A stretch of 64,000 nt of DNA from Rhodoferax sp. (GCF_023701345.1 NZ_JAMPXE010000001.1:18871-82870); one strand, 5' to 3'; numbered from the stretch's first letter, positions 50,971-61,407 are shown. Notes: generated from the sequence alone by a model not told the origin. Numbers and translations are program-made.

Positions 50971-52290
50971 ATGACAGAACCCTCGCAAAAGACCTCGCTG
51001 GCCAACAACCCCGAACCCAGTGACCTGCAAGCACTTTTGCAAGAACCGGGCAGACCAGCCTGGTGGCGCCGTAGCACGCTGTGGGCCACGTTGGTGGTGC
51101 TCATCGCCGCCGCTGGCGGCTACACCTATTGGCAACAAAGCCAACAACGCAGTGCCGCGCCCAGCTACATCACGGAGGCCGCCAGCAAAGGCGACCTGAC
51201 CCTGACCGTGACTGCCAATGGCACGCTGCAGCCCACCCGTTCGGTCAACATCGGCAGCGAGCTCTCGGGCACCGTGCTGCGCGTGCTGGTGGATGTCAAT
51301 GACCATATCAAAAAAGGCCAGGTGCTGGTGGAGCTTGACACCGCCAAACTCAACGACCAGGTGTTGCGCTCCCGCGCCGCGCTGGCCAGTGCCCAGGCGC
51401 AACTGGCGCAGGCCAATGCCACCGTGAAGGAAAGCAGCGCCAGCCTGGCCCGACTGGAAGAAGTGGCCAAGCTGTCCGGCGGCAAGGTGCCGTCCAAGAC
51501 CGAACTCGACAGCGCCCGCGCCGCGCATGAGCGCGCCGTGGCAGCCGAAGCCAGCGCCCGTGCCAATGTGGATTCAGCCCGCGCCTCACTGGCCACTGAC
51601 GAGACCAACCTCTCCAAAGCCTCGATCCGCTCGCCCACCGACGGCGTGGTGCTGACACGCGCGGTCGATCCCGGCAATGCCGTGGCGGCCTCGCTGCAGG
51701 CGGTGACGCTGTTCACCGTCGCCGAAGACCTGCGCCAAATGCGCTTGCAGGTGAACGTGGATGAGGCTGATGTCGGTCGCGTCAAGGTCGGCCAGCCAGC
51801 CAGCTTCACCGTGAGCGCCTTCCCCAGCCGACGCTTTCCGGCGTCGATCACCCGGGTGGCCTATGGCTCGACCATTACTGACAACGTGGTCACCTACCAA
51901 ACCATGCTCGACGTCAAAAACGATGACCTGAGCCTGCGCCCCGGCATGACGGCCACCAGCACCATCACTGCGGTCGAGCGCAAGAATGTGCTGCTGGTGC
52001 CCAACGCCGCGCTGCGCTTTACCCCTCAAACCAGTACCACCGCAGCCCCCGCTGCCGGCAGCAACATCATGTCAAGCGTGATGCCACGTATGCCACGCAG
52101 CGGTGCCCGCAAATCAGCCACGGGCGGTGCCGCCAAACAGGTCTGGGTGCTGCGTGACGGCGCACCGGTGGCGGTGAACGTCACCCCCGGCATCAGCGAC
52201 GGCCGCATGACCGAGATCACCGCTGGTGATTTGCAAGAGGGCATGGCCGTGATCACCGACCAACGCGCCAGATCGGCCAGCAAGCCATGA
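50971..52290 (+). CDS. macA: MacA-like periplasmic adaptor
   Basis: TVTANGTLQPTRSVNIGSELSGTVLRVLVDVNDHIKKGQVL; followed by split macB genes. Confidence 0.88.
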   Translation: MTEPSQKTSLANNPEPSDLQALLQEPGRPAWWRRSTLWATLVVLIAAAGGYTYWQQSQQRSAAPSYITEAASKGDLTLTVTANGTLQPTRSVNIGSELSGTVLRVLVDVNDHIKKGQVLVELDTAKLNDQVLRSRAALASAQAQLAQANATVKESSASLARLEEVAKLSGGKVPSKTELDSARAAHERAVAAEASARANVDSARASLATDETNLSKASIRSPTDGVVLTRAVDPGNAVAASLQAVTLFTVAEDLRQMRLQVNVDEADVGRVKVGQPASFTVSAFPSRRFPASITRVAYGSTITDNVVTYQTMLDVKNDDLSLRPGMTATSTITAVERKNVLLVPNAALRFTPQTSTTAAPAAGSNIMSSVMPRMPRSGARKSATGGAAKQVWVLRDGAPVAVNVTPGISDGRMTEITAGDLQEGMAVITDQRARSASKP

Positions 52291-53060
52291 GTACCCTGCC
52301 CCTGATTGAACTGAAAAGCGTCACCAAAACCTACGGCCAGGGTGCCACCGCCCTGCAGGCCCTGAAAGGTGTCGATCTGAGCATTGAAGCCGGAGACTTT
52401 GTTGCCATCATGGGGCCCAGCGGCTCGGGCAAATCCACCGCCATGAACACGCTGGGATGCCTGGACACCCCCACCACGGGCCAGTATTTGTTCAACGGCG
52501 TGCATGTGGAAACCCTCAGCCGCGACCAGCGCGCCCTGCTGCGCCGGCGCTACCTGGGTTTTGTGTTTCAGGGATTCAACCTGCTGGCCCGTACCAGCGC
52601 CCAGGAAAACGTGGAGCTACCACTGCTGTACCGGGGTGAACCCACCAAAATGCGCCACGCCGCAGCCAAGAAAGCACTGGCCTCGGTCGGTCTGGCAGGC
52701 TGGGAACACCACACGCCGGCCGAACTCTCCGGCGGCCAGCAGCAGCGTGTGGCGATTGCCCGCGCCCTCGTGACCGAGCCCGCCGTGTTGCTGGCCGACG
52801 AGCCCACCGGCAACCTGGACACCCAGCGCAGCCGCGAGATCATGCACCTGCTGTGGCAGCTCAACGTCGATCACGGCATCACCGTGCTGATGGTCACGCA
52901 CGAGGCCGACATGGCAGCCTACGCCAAGCGCATCTTGCACTTTGTCGATGGCGTGGTCGACAGCGACACCCGCAACCCGAATCCCACCGGCGCCAGTCAT
53001 GGCGGACCCGATCCGCACTCCATGAGCCATCCTGCCCCAGCGGCTACAGAGGCCAACTGA
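52287..53060 (+). CDS. MacB-type ABC ATPase
   Basis: [33 protein letters not shown]. Confidence 0.93.
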   Translation: MSTLPLIELKSVTKTYGQGATALQALKGVDLSIEAGDFVAIMGPSGSGKSTAMNTLGCLDTPTTGQYLFNGVHVETLSRDQRALLRRRYLGFVFQGFNLLARTSAQENVELPLLYRGEPTKMRHAAAKKALASVGLAGWEHHTPAELSGGQQQRVAIARALVTEPAVLLADEPTGNLDTQRSREIMHLLWQLNVDHGITVLMVTHEADMAAYAKRILHFVDGVVDSDTRNPNPTGASHGGPDPHSMSHPAPAATEAN

Positions 53061-53061
53061 C

Positions 53062-54267
53062 ATGTGGCTCAGCACCCTGCTGCTCGCCATGCGCTCGATC
53101 CGGCGCAACCTGCTGCGCTCGTTCCTGACCATTCTGGGTATCGTGATCGGGGTCAGCGCCGTCATCACCATGGTCACCGTGGGCAACGGCGCCACCCTCG
53201 CCATTCAAAACCAGATTTCCGGCCTGGGCACCAACCTGCTGCAAGTCCGCCCGGGGCAGCGCATGATGGGCGGTGGCGGTGGCGGTGCACCAGCGTTCAA
53301 GGAAGCCGATGCCGAGGCCATTGCCAGCCAGCTCGGCGGCATCGCAGCGGTCGCCCCGGAAGCGCGCAGCAGTGCCGTGCTGGTGCTCGATGGCCGCAAC
53401 TGGAGCAGCAGCATCATTGGCAGTACCAACCAGTGGCTGTTCACCGGCAACTGGAAACTGGCCGATGGTCGCAGCTTTAGCGACGAAGAACAACTGGCCG
53501 GCGCAGGCGTCTGCCTGATCGGGGAGACCGTGCGCCGCGAGCTGTTTGGCAGCCGGGCGGTGGTGGGTGCGTCCCTGCGCGTCAAACAGATCAGCTGCGA
53601 GGTCATTGGCGTGCTCGCAGCCAAAGGCCAGGGCGCCTTTGGCAACGACCAGGACGACGTGGTGCTGATGCCCTTGCACACCCTGCAGCGTCGCATCACC
53701 GGCAACACCCGCGTCAACACGCTGATGGTGTCAATGCAGGACGGCGCCGACCCGGCGCGCGTCAAGTCGGGCATCACCGAACTGCTGCGCGAGCGGCGCA
53801 AGCTCAACGCAGCCGACGAAGACAACTTCAACGTGCTCGACACCAAGCAACTCGGAGAAACCCTGTCCGGCACCACCAAGGTCATGACCACGCTGCTCGG
53901 CGCCGTGGCGGCGGTGAGCCTGCTGGTGGGCGGTATCGGCATCATGAACATCATGCTGGTGAGCGTGACCGAGCGCACCCGCGAGATCGGGCTGCGCCTG
54001 GCAATCGGCGCACTGGAGCGCGAGGTGCTGCTGCAGTTCCTGATCGAGGCCGTGGTGCTGGCCGCTTTGGGCGGCGTGATCGGCATCGTGCTGGCCACGG
54101 GCGCCTCGATTGGCCTGTCCCGCTTCATGGAGGTGCCGTTTGTCTTCAATCCCGGCGTGAACCTGCTTTCCTTCGTTTTCTCAGCCGGCATCGGTGTGCT
54201 GTTCGGCTACTTCCCGGCGCGCCGGGCCGCCCGGCTGGACCCGATTGAAGCGCTGCGGCATGAGTAG
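53062..54267 (+). CDS. MacB-type ABC permease
   Basis: NLLRSFLTILGIVIGVSAVI...GGIGIMNIMLVSVTERTREIGLRLAIGA. Confidence 0.93.
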   Translation: MWLSTLLLAMRSIRRNLLRSFLTILGIVIGVSAVITMVTVGNGATLAIQNQISGLGTNLLQVRPGQRMMGGGGGGAPAFKEADAEAIASQLGGIAAVAPEARSSAVLVLDGRNWSSSIIGSTNQWLFTGNWKLADGRSFSDEEQLAGAGVCLIGETVRRELFGSRAVVGASLRVKQISCEVIGVLAAKGQGAFGNDQDDVVLMPLHTLQRRITGNTRVNTLMVSMQDGADPARVKSGITELLRERRKLNAADEDNFNVLDTKQLGETLSGTTKVMTTLLGAVAAVSLLVGGIGIMNIMLVSVTERTREIGLRLAIGALEREVLLQFLIEAVVLAALGGVIGIVLATGASIGLSRFMEVPFVFNPGVNLLSFVFSAGIGVLFGYFPARRAARLDPIEALRHE

Positions 54268-54347
54268 TTTCAACCTTTCATTTTGTGACGTGTTCGTCGT
54301 ATTTTTGCCTCACAATCGTGATCCAAACATTGCAGGACAATTGAAAC

Positions 54348-55181
54348 ATGGGCTTTAACAAGGGTCCGTCGGACACCATACCCACGACACCGTTCAAGGT
54401 ACACAATCAGATCGAGTACCGCGTCAAAGGGCGCATTCTGCATACGACGGCAAGGGGACCGTTCAAGGAAATTGTGGAAGCCATTCCCCCCTCCATCACC
54501 GGATTTATCCAGAGACTGGCGCAACAGGGCCGTTGGGGACAGATCGTCACCATCCAGCAAAGCGCATTGATGCCAGCCGCAGCCATGCAGAATTTAGCTG
54601 CCTATCTCAAATCGAGGTATGAAAATCCGGAGACACGGCCGGTGGTTGCCCTGGTTTTTGAGCCTGACATCGACGGTAGTCAATTGATGGCGCCAGAATT
54701 CCTGAGGTGCTATCTTGATGCCGGCTTAAAAAGCCAGGTGTTTGAAAACTATGTCAGCGCGCTGGATTGGGTGGAGTCCGAAATCAGCCAGTTCTCGACG
54801 CGACTCGAATGGAAGGACAGCTACCAGACCGGCGACCAGGCCATTGACGAACAACACCGGGAGTTGTTCAAACGTGCCGCCTTTCTCCTGGCCGCGACCT
54901 CGCATGAGGGGCAGGTTATCTCTGCCATGCGACTTTTCCAGTACATGCGCACGCACCTCTCCTACGAGGAAGAACTGATGCGGCGCCTGCAATATCCGGA
55001 CGTCGAAACCCATACGCAAGAGCATCACGAGCTGATTGCCAGGCTCAACACGATTTCGCTCAAGATTGCCCACGAAAACCTGGTGAAAACCGACCTGGAG
55101 GAGTTTCTCGGGGACTGGTTCTTGAAACACATGGAGACGGCAGACACCGACTTGGCCCGATTTGCCAACACGCCCCGATAA
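54348..55181 (+). CDS. Bacteriohemerythrin fused to an N-terminal STAS/SpoIIAA-like domain
   Basis: C-terminus has hemerythrin ligands (DEQHRELF, HLSYEEEL, HTQEHHELI, HMETADTDLARF); N-terminal about 145 aa resembles SpoIIAA-like folds. Confidence 0.85.
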   Translation: MGFNKGPSDTIPTTPFKVHNQIEYRVKGRILHTTARGPFKEIVEAIPPSITGFIQRLAQQGRWGQIVTIQQSALMPAAAMQNLAAYLKSRYENPETRPVVALVFEPDIDGSQLMAPEFLRCYLDAGLKSQVFENYVSALDWVESEISQFSTRLEWKDSYQTGDQAIDEQHRELFKRAAFLLAATSHEGQVISAMRLFQYMRTHLSYEEELMRRLQYPDVETHTQEHHELIARLNTISLKIAHENLVKTDLEEFLGDWFLKHMETADTDLARFANTPR

Positions 55182-55204
55182 AAACCGCTGGCTGCTCTGA
55201 ATTG

Positions 55205-55798
55205 CTACATTTTTCGCAGCAATTGCGCCACCGCCTGTGGGTAGATCAAATGCTCCTGTGTCAGCACCCGCGCACTCAGCGTGTCTGCCGTATCACCCGG
55301 CAGCAGCGGCACCACGGCCTGCGCCAAGATCGGGCCGTGGTCGAGCTCGGCGGTGACCAGATGCACCGTGGCCCCTGCCACCTGGCAACCGGCATCAATC
55401 GCCCGCTGGTGCGTGTGCAAACCGGCAAAGGCAGGAAGGAGCGAGGGGTGGATGTTGACCAGGCGACCGGCATAGCGGTTGACAAACCCCGGTGTCAGGA
55501 TGCGCATGAAGCCGGCCAGCAGCACCAGCACCGGCTGGTCGACGCTGTCATAACGGTCAATCACCTGCGCCAGCGCGGCATCGAAAGCCTCGCGGCTCGG
55601 ATAAGCCTTGTGGTCCAGCACCTCGGTGACAATGCCCTGGTCGCTGGCAAATTGCAGCCCCTTGGCCTCTGCCTTGTTGCTGACAACGGCTGCGACCCTG
55701 GCACCGTAACATTCTGCCCAGCGCTCGCGCTGGGCAGCTTTCACAATGGCGGCCATGTTGGAGCCGCCGCCCGAGATCAATATAACGATATTTTTCAT
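55205..55798 (-). CDS. purN: Phosphoribosylglycinamide formyltransferase
   Basis: KNIVILISGGGSNMAAIV, GFMRILTPGFV, NIHPSLLPAFAGLHTHQRAIDAG. Confidence 0.95.
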   Translation of the reverse strand: MKNIVILISGGGSNMAAIVKAAQRERWAECYGARVAAVVSNKAEAKGLQFASDQGIVTEVLDHKAYPSREAFDAALAQVIDRYDSVDQPVLVLLAGFMRILTPGFVNRYAGRLVNIHPSLLPAFAGLHTHQRAIDAGCQVAGATVHLVTAELDHGPILAQAVVPLLPGDTADTLSARVLTQEHLIYPQAVAQLLRKM

Positions 55799-55810
55799 GA
55801 AGACTGAATT

Positions 55811-56491
55811 ATGACTTTGACTAACCCGGCTTCCCTGACCCTAACGCCCATTGAGGCCCGCGTGCTCGGCACCCTGATGGAAAAGGCCCGTACCGTGCCC
55901 GACAGTTACCCGCTGTCACTCAATTCCCTGATGCTGGGTTGCAACCAGAAAAGCAGCCGCGACCCGGTGATGGACTTGAGCGAGGCCGATGTGGCCAGCG
56001 CGCTGGACAACTTGATGAGCCTGTCGCTGGTGCGCGCAAACACCTCCGGGCGCGTGACACGTTACGAGCACAACTTCCAGCGCGGCATCGGTGTGCCCGA
56101 GCAGTCGGCCGTGTTGCTGGGCCTGCTGATACTGCGCGGCCCACAAACCGCCGCAGAACTGCGCCTAAACACCGAGCGTTGGTACAAATTTGCCGACATC
56201 TCCTCGGTCGAAGGTTTTCTGGAAGAGTTGCAGGACCGTTCGCTTGATAAAGGCGGCCCTCTGGTGATCAAGCTGGCGCGCGCCCCCGGCGCCCGCGAGC
56301 AGCGCTGGGCCCACTTGCTGTGCGGCCCGGTGGATGAGGCGCAATTTTCCCAGTCCGGCAGTGCCCGTGGCGCCGACGGCTCACCCAGCAACTTGGTGCG
56401 CATCGAGCAGCTAGAGGCCGAGGTAGCCCAGCTCAAAGCCACGGTGCTCAAACTCTGCACCGAGCTGGGCGTGTCGGCTACTGCGCCTTGA
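55811..56491 (+). CDS. YceH family protein (DUF480)
   Basis: [44 protein letters not shown]. Confidence 0.9.
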   Translation: MTLTNPASLTLTPIEARVLGTLMEKARTVPDSYPLSLNSLMLGCNQKSSRDPVMDLSEADVASALDNLMSLSLVRANTSGRVTRYEHNFQRGIGVPEQSAVLLGLLILRGPQTAAELRLNTERWYKFADISSVEGFLEELQDRSLDKGGPLVIKLARAPGAREQRWAHLLCGPVDEAQFSQSGSARGADGSPSNLVRIEQLEAEVAQLKATVLKLCTELGVSATAP

Positions 56492-57470
56492 AGCCGCTGT
56501 CGTGAATGATGCGCGCCCAGGTCTTGGCATAAGCCTGTTCGCGGCTGGCCAGTTGCGCGGATGTCATGTAACCCACCGTCAAGCCCATGGTGGTCAGGCG
56601 CTCGCGCACCTCGGGCAAGGCAATCACCCTGGCCACGGCGCTACCCAGTTTGTCAATCGTCGCTTGCGGTGTGCCCCTGGGCGCAAAAATGCCGTAATAA
56701 GGCAGGTCCTCAAAGCCCGCCAGGCCCAATTCGGCAAAAGTGGGCACATCAGGCAAGGCGGCCTGGCGCGCACCCCCCAGCACCGCAACCATGCGGATCT
56801 TGCCGGCTTTCTGGTTCTCGATAAAGTCCGGCAGCGAGCCGACCCCGGCGTGGATCTGGTTGCCCAACATGTCGGCCATCATGGGCGCACTGCCACGATA
56901 CGGTGCTGCCTGTAGATCGAGCTTGTATTTCTGGCCGATCACCTTGACCAGGAACTCGGGCACCGACGCCGGTGCCGGCACCCCCACGGTGTCCTGGCCA
57001 GCGCCCTGCTTTTGCACCCAGGCCACATACTCGGCCAGGGTTCTGGCAGGCGTGCCACCTGACACCGCCAGGCCGTTGGCAAAGGTGGCAAAACCGGCCA
57101 CGGGAATAAAGTCACGCGCCGGATCGTAGCCCGGGTTTTTTACCACCAGCGGCAAGATCGTGATGCTGTGGTCGTGCGACAAAAACAGCGTGTTGCCATC
57201 CGCTGGAGCCGCCTTGAGCGCCTGCGCCGCAATCTGGCCACCCGCGCCCGCCTTGTTGTCGACAAGCACCGGCACGCCCATTTGGTCCTTGAGTTTGTCG
57301 GCCAGGATGCGGGCGATGGCGTCGGTGCCGCCCCCGGGCGGGAAACCCACCATCAGCTTGATCGGGCCGCTCTGCGCCTGCGCCAGCCCCGCAGCCAGCA
57401 GTGCACTCACGGCCAGGGTTTTGAACAGGCCACGCAGCCCTTGACGCATCTGAAACTGAAGCATTTGCAA
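56478..57470 (-). CDS. Bug/TctC-family substrate-binding protein (tripartite tricarboxylate transporter)
   Basis: [24 protein letters not shown]...[20 protein letters not shown]. Confidence 0.92.
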   Translation of the reverse strand: MQMLQFQMRQGLRGLFKTLAVSALLAAGLAQAQSGPIKLMVGFPPGGGTDAIARILADKLKDQMGVPVLVDNKAGAGGQIAAQALKAAPADGNTLFLSHDHSITILPLVVKNPGYDPARDFIPVAGFATFANGLAVSGGTPARTLAEYVAWVQKQGAGQDTVGVPAPASVPEFLVKVIGQKYKLDLQAAPYRGSAPMMADMLGNQIHAGVGSLPDFIENQKAGKIRMVAVLGGARQAALPDVPTFAELGLAGFEDLPYYGIFAPRGTPQATIDKLGSAVARVIALPEVRERLTTMGLTVGYMTSAQLASREQAYAKTWARIIHDSGFKAQ

Positions 57471-57486
57471 CTCCTGAAATTGGTTT

Positions 57487-57542
57487 GAGCCTTTGCGGAT
57501 CAGACCACTCGCATAGCGACGTGCTCTGACCCCAACTGATTA
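57487..57542 (-). repeat. REP-like repeat, third copy of the 30881/30937 family
   Basis: Minus strand TAATCAGTTGGGGTCAGAGCACGTCGCTATGCGAGTGGTCTGATCCGCAAAGG. Confidence 0.88.
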
Positions 57543-58334
57543 GAAAGTACCCGGATAAGCACCCCCATCCGCCAGCACATTTTGCCCGGTCATGTAGCCG
57601 GCCTGCTGGCTGCACAAAAAGGCGCAGATGGCACCAAACTCGTCTGGCGAACCAAAGCGTTTGGCTGGAATGGTGTTGCGCCGGGCGGCAGCCACCACCT
57701 CCAGCGGCTGCGCCGTTTTGGCGGCGGCGCCCTGAAAGATGGACTGCAGGCGCTCGGTGTCAAAGGCACCGGGCAACAGGTTGTTGATCGTCACCCCCCT
57801 GGCGGCCACACCACTGCGTGCCAGCCCAGCCACGAAACCGGTCAAACCACTGCGCGCACCATTCGACAGGCCCAGCACATCGATCGGCGCCTTGACAGCA
57901 CCGGAGGTGATGTTGACGATGCGGCCAAAGCCGCGCGCGGCCATACCGTCCACCGTGGCCTTGATCAGCGCGATGGGCGTGAGCATGTTGGCATCCAGCG
58001 CACGGATCCAGTCGTCGCGCTCAAAGTTGCGGAAGTCGCCGGTCGGCGGACCGCCGGCATTGGTCACAACAATGTCGAAGTCAGCACGCTGCGCCAGCAC
58101 CGCGGCACGACCGGCCTCGGTGGTGATGTCTGTGGCCAGCCATTGCACGGTCGCGCCGGTCTGGTTGGCGCAGGTCTGCGTCAATTGCGCCGCGGCGGCT
58201 TGCAAGGCTTCGGCCCCGCGCGCCACCATCAGCACATTCACGCCCTCTTGCACCAGCGCCTTGGCGCAGCCCAGCCCCAGGCCTTTGCTGGCCCCGCACA
58301 CCAAAGCCCATTTGCCGGTAATTCCCAAATCCAT
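57540..58334 (-). CDS. SDR-family oxidoreductase
   Basis: MDLGITGKWALVCGASKGLGLGCAKAL, NAGGPPTGDF; catalytic-region composition partly atypical (ITSGAVKAPIDVLGLSNGARSG). Confidence 0.88.
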   Translation of the reverse strand: MDLGITGKWALVCGASKGLGLGCAKALVQEGVNVLMVARGAEALQAAAAQLTQTCANQTGATVQWLATDITTEAGRAAVLAQRADFDIVVTNAGGPPTGDFRNFERDDWIRALDANMLTPIALIKATVDGMAARGFGRIVNITSGAVKAPIDVLGLSNGARSGLTGFVAGLARSGVAARGVTINNLLPGAFDTERLQSIFQGAAAKTAQPLEVVAAARRNTIPAKRFGSPDEFGAICAFLCSQQAGYMTGQNVLADGGAYPGTF

Positions 58335-58362
58335 CACAGTCTCCTTGTCAAAACAACAACCA

Positions 58363-59274
58363 TTACGCCAGTTGCCGGGGGCGACTGGTGAATACAAAAA
58401 TACCGGCCACCACCAGCGCCGTGCCCGCTGCCACCCAGCCCGTGAAGGGTTCCCCCAGCAGCAGCACGCCCATCAGAATGGTGGACATGGGGCCGACCAT
58501 GCCGGTTTGCGCCGCCATGCCCGCACCAATGCGCTCAACGGCCATCATCACCATCAATACCGGCGCGGCGGTACACAGGGTGGCGTTCAAAACCGACAGC
58601 CAGATCACCTCGGGCGCCACCAGCGCGGCCTGCATGGGTCGCAACACGACAAATTGACCGATACACAGCACACAGGCGACGCTGGTGGCCAGCCCAACCA
58701 GCCGCAGCGAACCCAGGCGCTGCACCAGCTCGCCGCTGAAGCTGAGGTAAATCGCGTAACTGACCGCACTGCCGAACACCAGCAGCGCACCCAGAGCGGC
58801 ATCGGCACCCGCAAAATGGATCTCATGACCAAACACCAGGATCACACCGCAATAGCTGATGGCCATGCCCAGCGCCTGGCGTCGGCTGATGTGGCGTTTG
58901 TACAGCACCAGGCCCAGCAACAATACCAGCGTCGGATTGAGGTACAAAATGAGCCGCTCCAGCGAGGCACTGATGTACGCCAGACCGGCAAAGTCCAGAA
59001 AGCTGGCCAGGTAGTAGCCGGTAAACCCCAGCCCCAAAACGCCCCACCAGTCGTGCCGGGTCAGCGCCGACTTGCCGCGGCTGGCCCACCAGGCCATGAC
59101 AACAAAAATGGGCAACGCAAACAGCATGCGGTACATGATGAGCGTGACCGCATCAACGCCATGGCGATACGCCAGCTTGACAATGATGGCCTTGCCGCTG
59201 AAGGCGATGGCGCCCAGCGTGGCCAGCAGCAAGCCGGTGGCCAGTGTCTTGGGCGGCAAGTGAACTTGATTCAT
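58363..59274 (-). CDS. EamA/DMT-family transporter
   Basis: About 10 TM, GAIAFSGKAIIVKLAYRHGVD, paired EamA repeats. Confidence 0.88.
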   Translation of the reverse strand: MNQVHLPPKTLATGLLLATLGAIAFSGKAIIVKLAYRHGVDAVTLIMYRMLFALPIFVVMAWWASRGKSALTRHDWWGVLGLGFTGYYLASFLDFAGLAYISASLERLILYLNPTLVLLLGLVLYKRHISRRQALGMAISYCGVILVFGHEIHFAGADAALGALLVFGSAVSYAIYLSFSGELVQRLGSLRLVGLATSVACVLCIGQFVVLRPMQAALVAPEVIWLSVLNATLCTAAPVLMVMMAVERIGAGMAAQTGMVGPMSTILMGVLLLGEPFTGWVAAGTALVVAGIFVFTSRPRQLA

Positions 59275-59285
59275 GACATCACCGA

Positions 59286-59357
59286 CCGTCATCGCGAGGA
59301 GCGCAGCGACGCGGCGATCCAGGGCTGCATGGATTGCCGCGCTTCGCTCGCAATGAC
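59286..59357. repeat. REPIN-like inverted repeat, copy 3
   Basis: CCGTCATCGCGAGGAGCGCAGCGACGCGGCGATCCAGG...CATGGATTGCCGCGCTTCGCTCGCAATGAC. Confidence 0.85.
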
Positions 59358-59392
59358 AAAGTCATGGGATACATCGTTGCGTAAGCTTGCAT

Positions 59393-60904
59393 CTAATCTT
59401 CAACAAAAGCCACGTCGCGCGTGCGCTTGAAGGCAGGCACCAGCACCAGAGCCAGCAGCGCCAGGGCTGCCAGCAACAAACCGGCGGACAGCGGCCGCGT
59501 GACAAACACGCTCCAGTCGCCGCGTGACAGCAAGAGCGCGCGGCGCAGGTTTTCTTCCATCATCGGGCCCAGAATAAATCCCAGCAGCAACGGCGCCGGT
59601 TCCATGCCGAGTTTGATGAAGACATAGCCCACCACGCCAAACAGGCCCACCATCCAGATGTCCCAGGTGTTGTTGTTGGTGCTGTACACGCCAATGGCGC
59701 AAAACAGCACGATGGCCGGGTACAGCCAGCGGTAGGGCACGCTGAGCAGCTTGATCCAGATGCCGATCAGGGGCAGGTTCAGCACGATCAGCATGGCGTT
59801 GCCAAGCCACATCGAGGCGATCAGACCCCAGAACAGTTCGGGGTTGCTGCTCATGACCTGCGGCCCGGGCTGGATGTTGTGGATGGTCATGGCACCCACC
59901 ATCAGCGCCATCACCGCGTTGGGCGGTATGCCCAGGGTGAGCAGCGGGATGAAGGAGGTTTGCGAAGCCGCATTGTTGGCCGCCTCGGGCGCGGCCACAC
60001 CGCGAATATTGCCCTGACCAAAAGGCACTTCACCCGGCTGCAGCCGGGTCTTTTTTTCAATCGTGTAAGCGGCAAAAGCGCTCATCACCGCACCCCCACC
60101 GGGCAGGATGCCCAGCACCGAGCCCAGGCCGGTGCCACGCAGAATGGCCGGCCACATGCGCTTGAAGTCCTGGCGGCTCGGCATCAGGCCATGCACATTG
60201 GCGGTAAACACCTGGCGCGCACTCTCGGGTCGGCTCAGGTTGCTGATGATCTCGCCATAGCCAAACATCCCCATGGCGATCACGATGAAGCCAATGCCAT
60301 CAGAAAGCTCCGGAATGTCAAAGCTGAAGCGCGCCACACCCGAATTCACGTCGGTACCCACCAGCCCCAGCAGCAAACCGAGCAAAATCATGCCAAAGGC
60401 CTTGAGCAAGTCACCGGAGGCCAGCACCACCGCCCCCACCAGTCCCAACAGCATCAGCGCGCAATATTCAGAGGGGCCAAACAGGAACGCCACCTCGGTC
60501 AGCGGCACGGCAAAGGCGGCCAGCACCAGCGTGCCGACACAACCGGCGAAAAATGACCCTATGCCCGCCGCCGCCAGCGCCGGCCCGGCGCGGCCCTGGC
60601 GCGCCATCTGGTAGCCATCAATCACCGTCACCACCGACGAAGCCTCACCGGGCAGATTGACCAGAATGGCGGTGGTGGAGCCGCCGTATTGCGCGCCGTA
60701 ATAAATGCCCGCCAGCATGATCAGGGCCGACGTGGGTGGCAGGGCGTAGGTGGCAGGCAGCAGCATGGCAATGGTGGCCAGCGGTCCGATGCCCGGCAGC
60801 ACCCCAATCAAGGTGCCCAGCAGACAGCCGACAAAGGCGTACATCAGGTTCAGCGGCGTGAAGGCCACACCGAAACCCAGCGCCAGGTGGTTGATCAACT
60901 CCAC
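59393..60904 (-). CDS. tctA: Tripartite tricarboxylate transporter large permease
   Basis: GTLIGVLPGIGPLATIAMLLP, GILPGGGAVMSAFAAYTIEKKT; GTG start at 60904 proposed. Confidence 0.92.
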   Translation of the reverse strand: MELINHLALGFGVAFTPLNLMYAFVGCLLGTLIGVLPGIGPLATIAMLLPATYALPPTSALIMLAGIYYGAQYGGSTTAILVNLPGEASSVVTVIDGYQMARQGRAGPALAAAGIGSFFAGCVGTLVLAAFAVPLTEVAFLFGPSEYCALMLLGLVGAVVLASGDLLKAFGMILLGLLLGLVGTDVNSGVARFSFDIPELSDGIGFIVIAMGMFGYGEIISNLSRPESARQVFTANVHGLMPSRQDFKRMWPAILRGTGLGSVLGILPGGGAVMSAFAAYTIEKKTRLQPGEVPFGQGNIRGVAAPEAANNAASQTSFIPLLTLGIPPNAVMALMVGAMTIHNIQPGPQVMSSNPELFWGLIASMWLGNAMLIVLNLPLIGIWIKLLSVPYRWLYPAIVLFCAIGVYSTNNNTWDIWMVGLFGVVGYVFIKLGMEPAPLLLGFILGPMMEENLRRALLLSRGDWSVFVTRPLSAGLLLAALALLALVLVPAFKRTRDVAFVED

Positions 60905-60905
60905 G

Positions 60906-61391
60906 TCAGTCTCCCGCCAGAAACACAGGCCACACCGGCAACTGCAGTTTGAGCAGCAACACAAAAGCCAGGTAACTCAAGGCCGCCAGCGCGGTGGCCA
61001 GCAGCGCGGCTTCCTTGAACTTGAAACGCTCACCGGCCAGGCAGGCGACAAAGGTCAGCCCGTAAATGCCCCCCATCAGACCCAGCGCCGGCAGCCCCAG
61101 GCGTGGCAGGCCGCCCAACGCCACACCAAACAGCAGGTTGGCCGAAATAATGGCCACCATCGGCTTCCAGGCCCAGGGGCCAATCACATTGGCCCGGTCG
61201 GCTTGAAACAGCGCGGCCCGCAACATCATGACCCCACCCAACAGCGCCAGCAACACGCCGAGCAACAGCGGGAAATAACCCGGCCCCATGCGCCCACTGC
61301 TGCCGACCTGGTAGTCCAGTGCGCCCCAACCGAAAGCACTACCCACCCCCGTGAACAGCAATCCGGCGTAAAAGTCTTGCGTATTTTTCAT
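60906..61391 (-). CDS. tctB: Tripartite tricarboxylate transporter small membrane subunit (TctB-like)
   Basis: Four TM; YQVGSSGRMGPGYFPLLLGVLLALLG. Confidence 0.9.
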   Translation of the reverse strand: MKNTQDFYAGLLFTGVGSAFGWGALDYQVGSSGRMGPGYFPLLLGVLLALLGGVMMLRAALFQADRANVIGPWAWKPMVAIISANLLFGVALGGLPRLGLPALGLMGGIYGLTFVACLAGERFKFKEAALLATALAALSYLAFVLLLKLQLPVWPVFLAGD

Positions 61392-61407
61392 AGCGTCTCT
61401 GCCCTGC

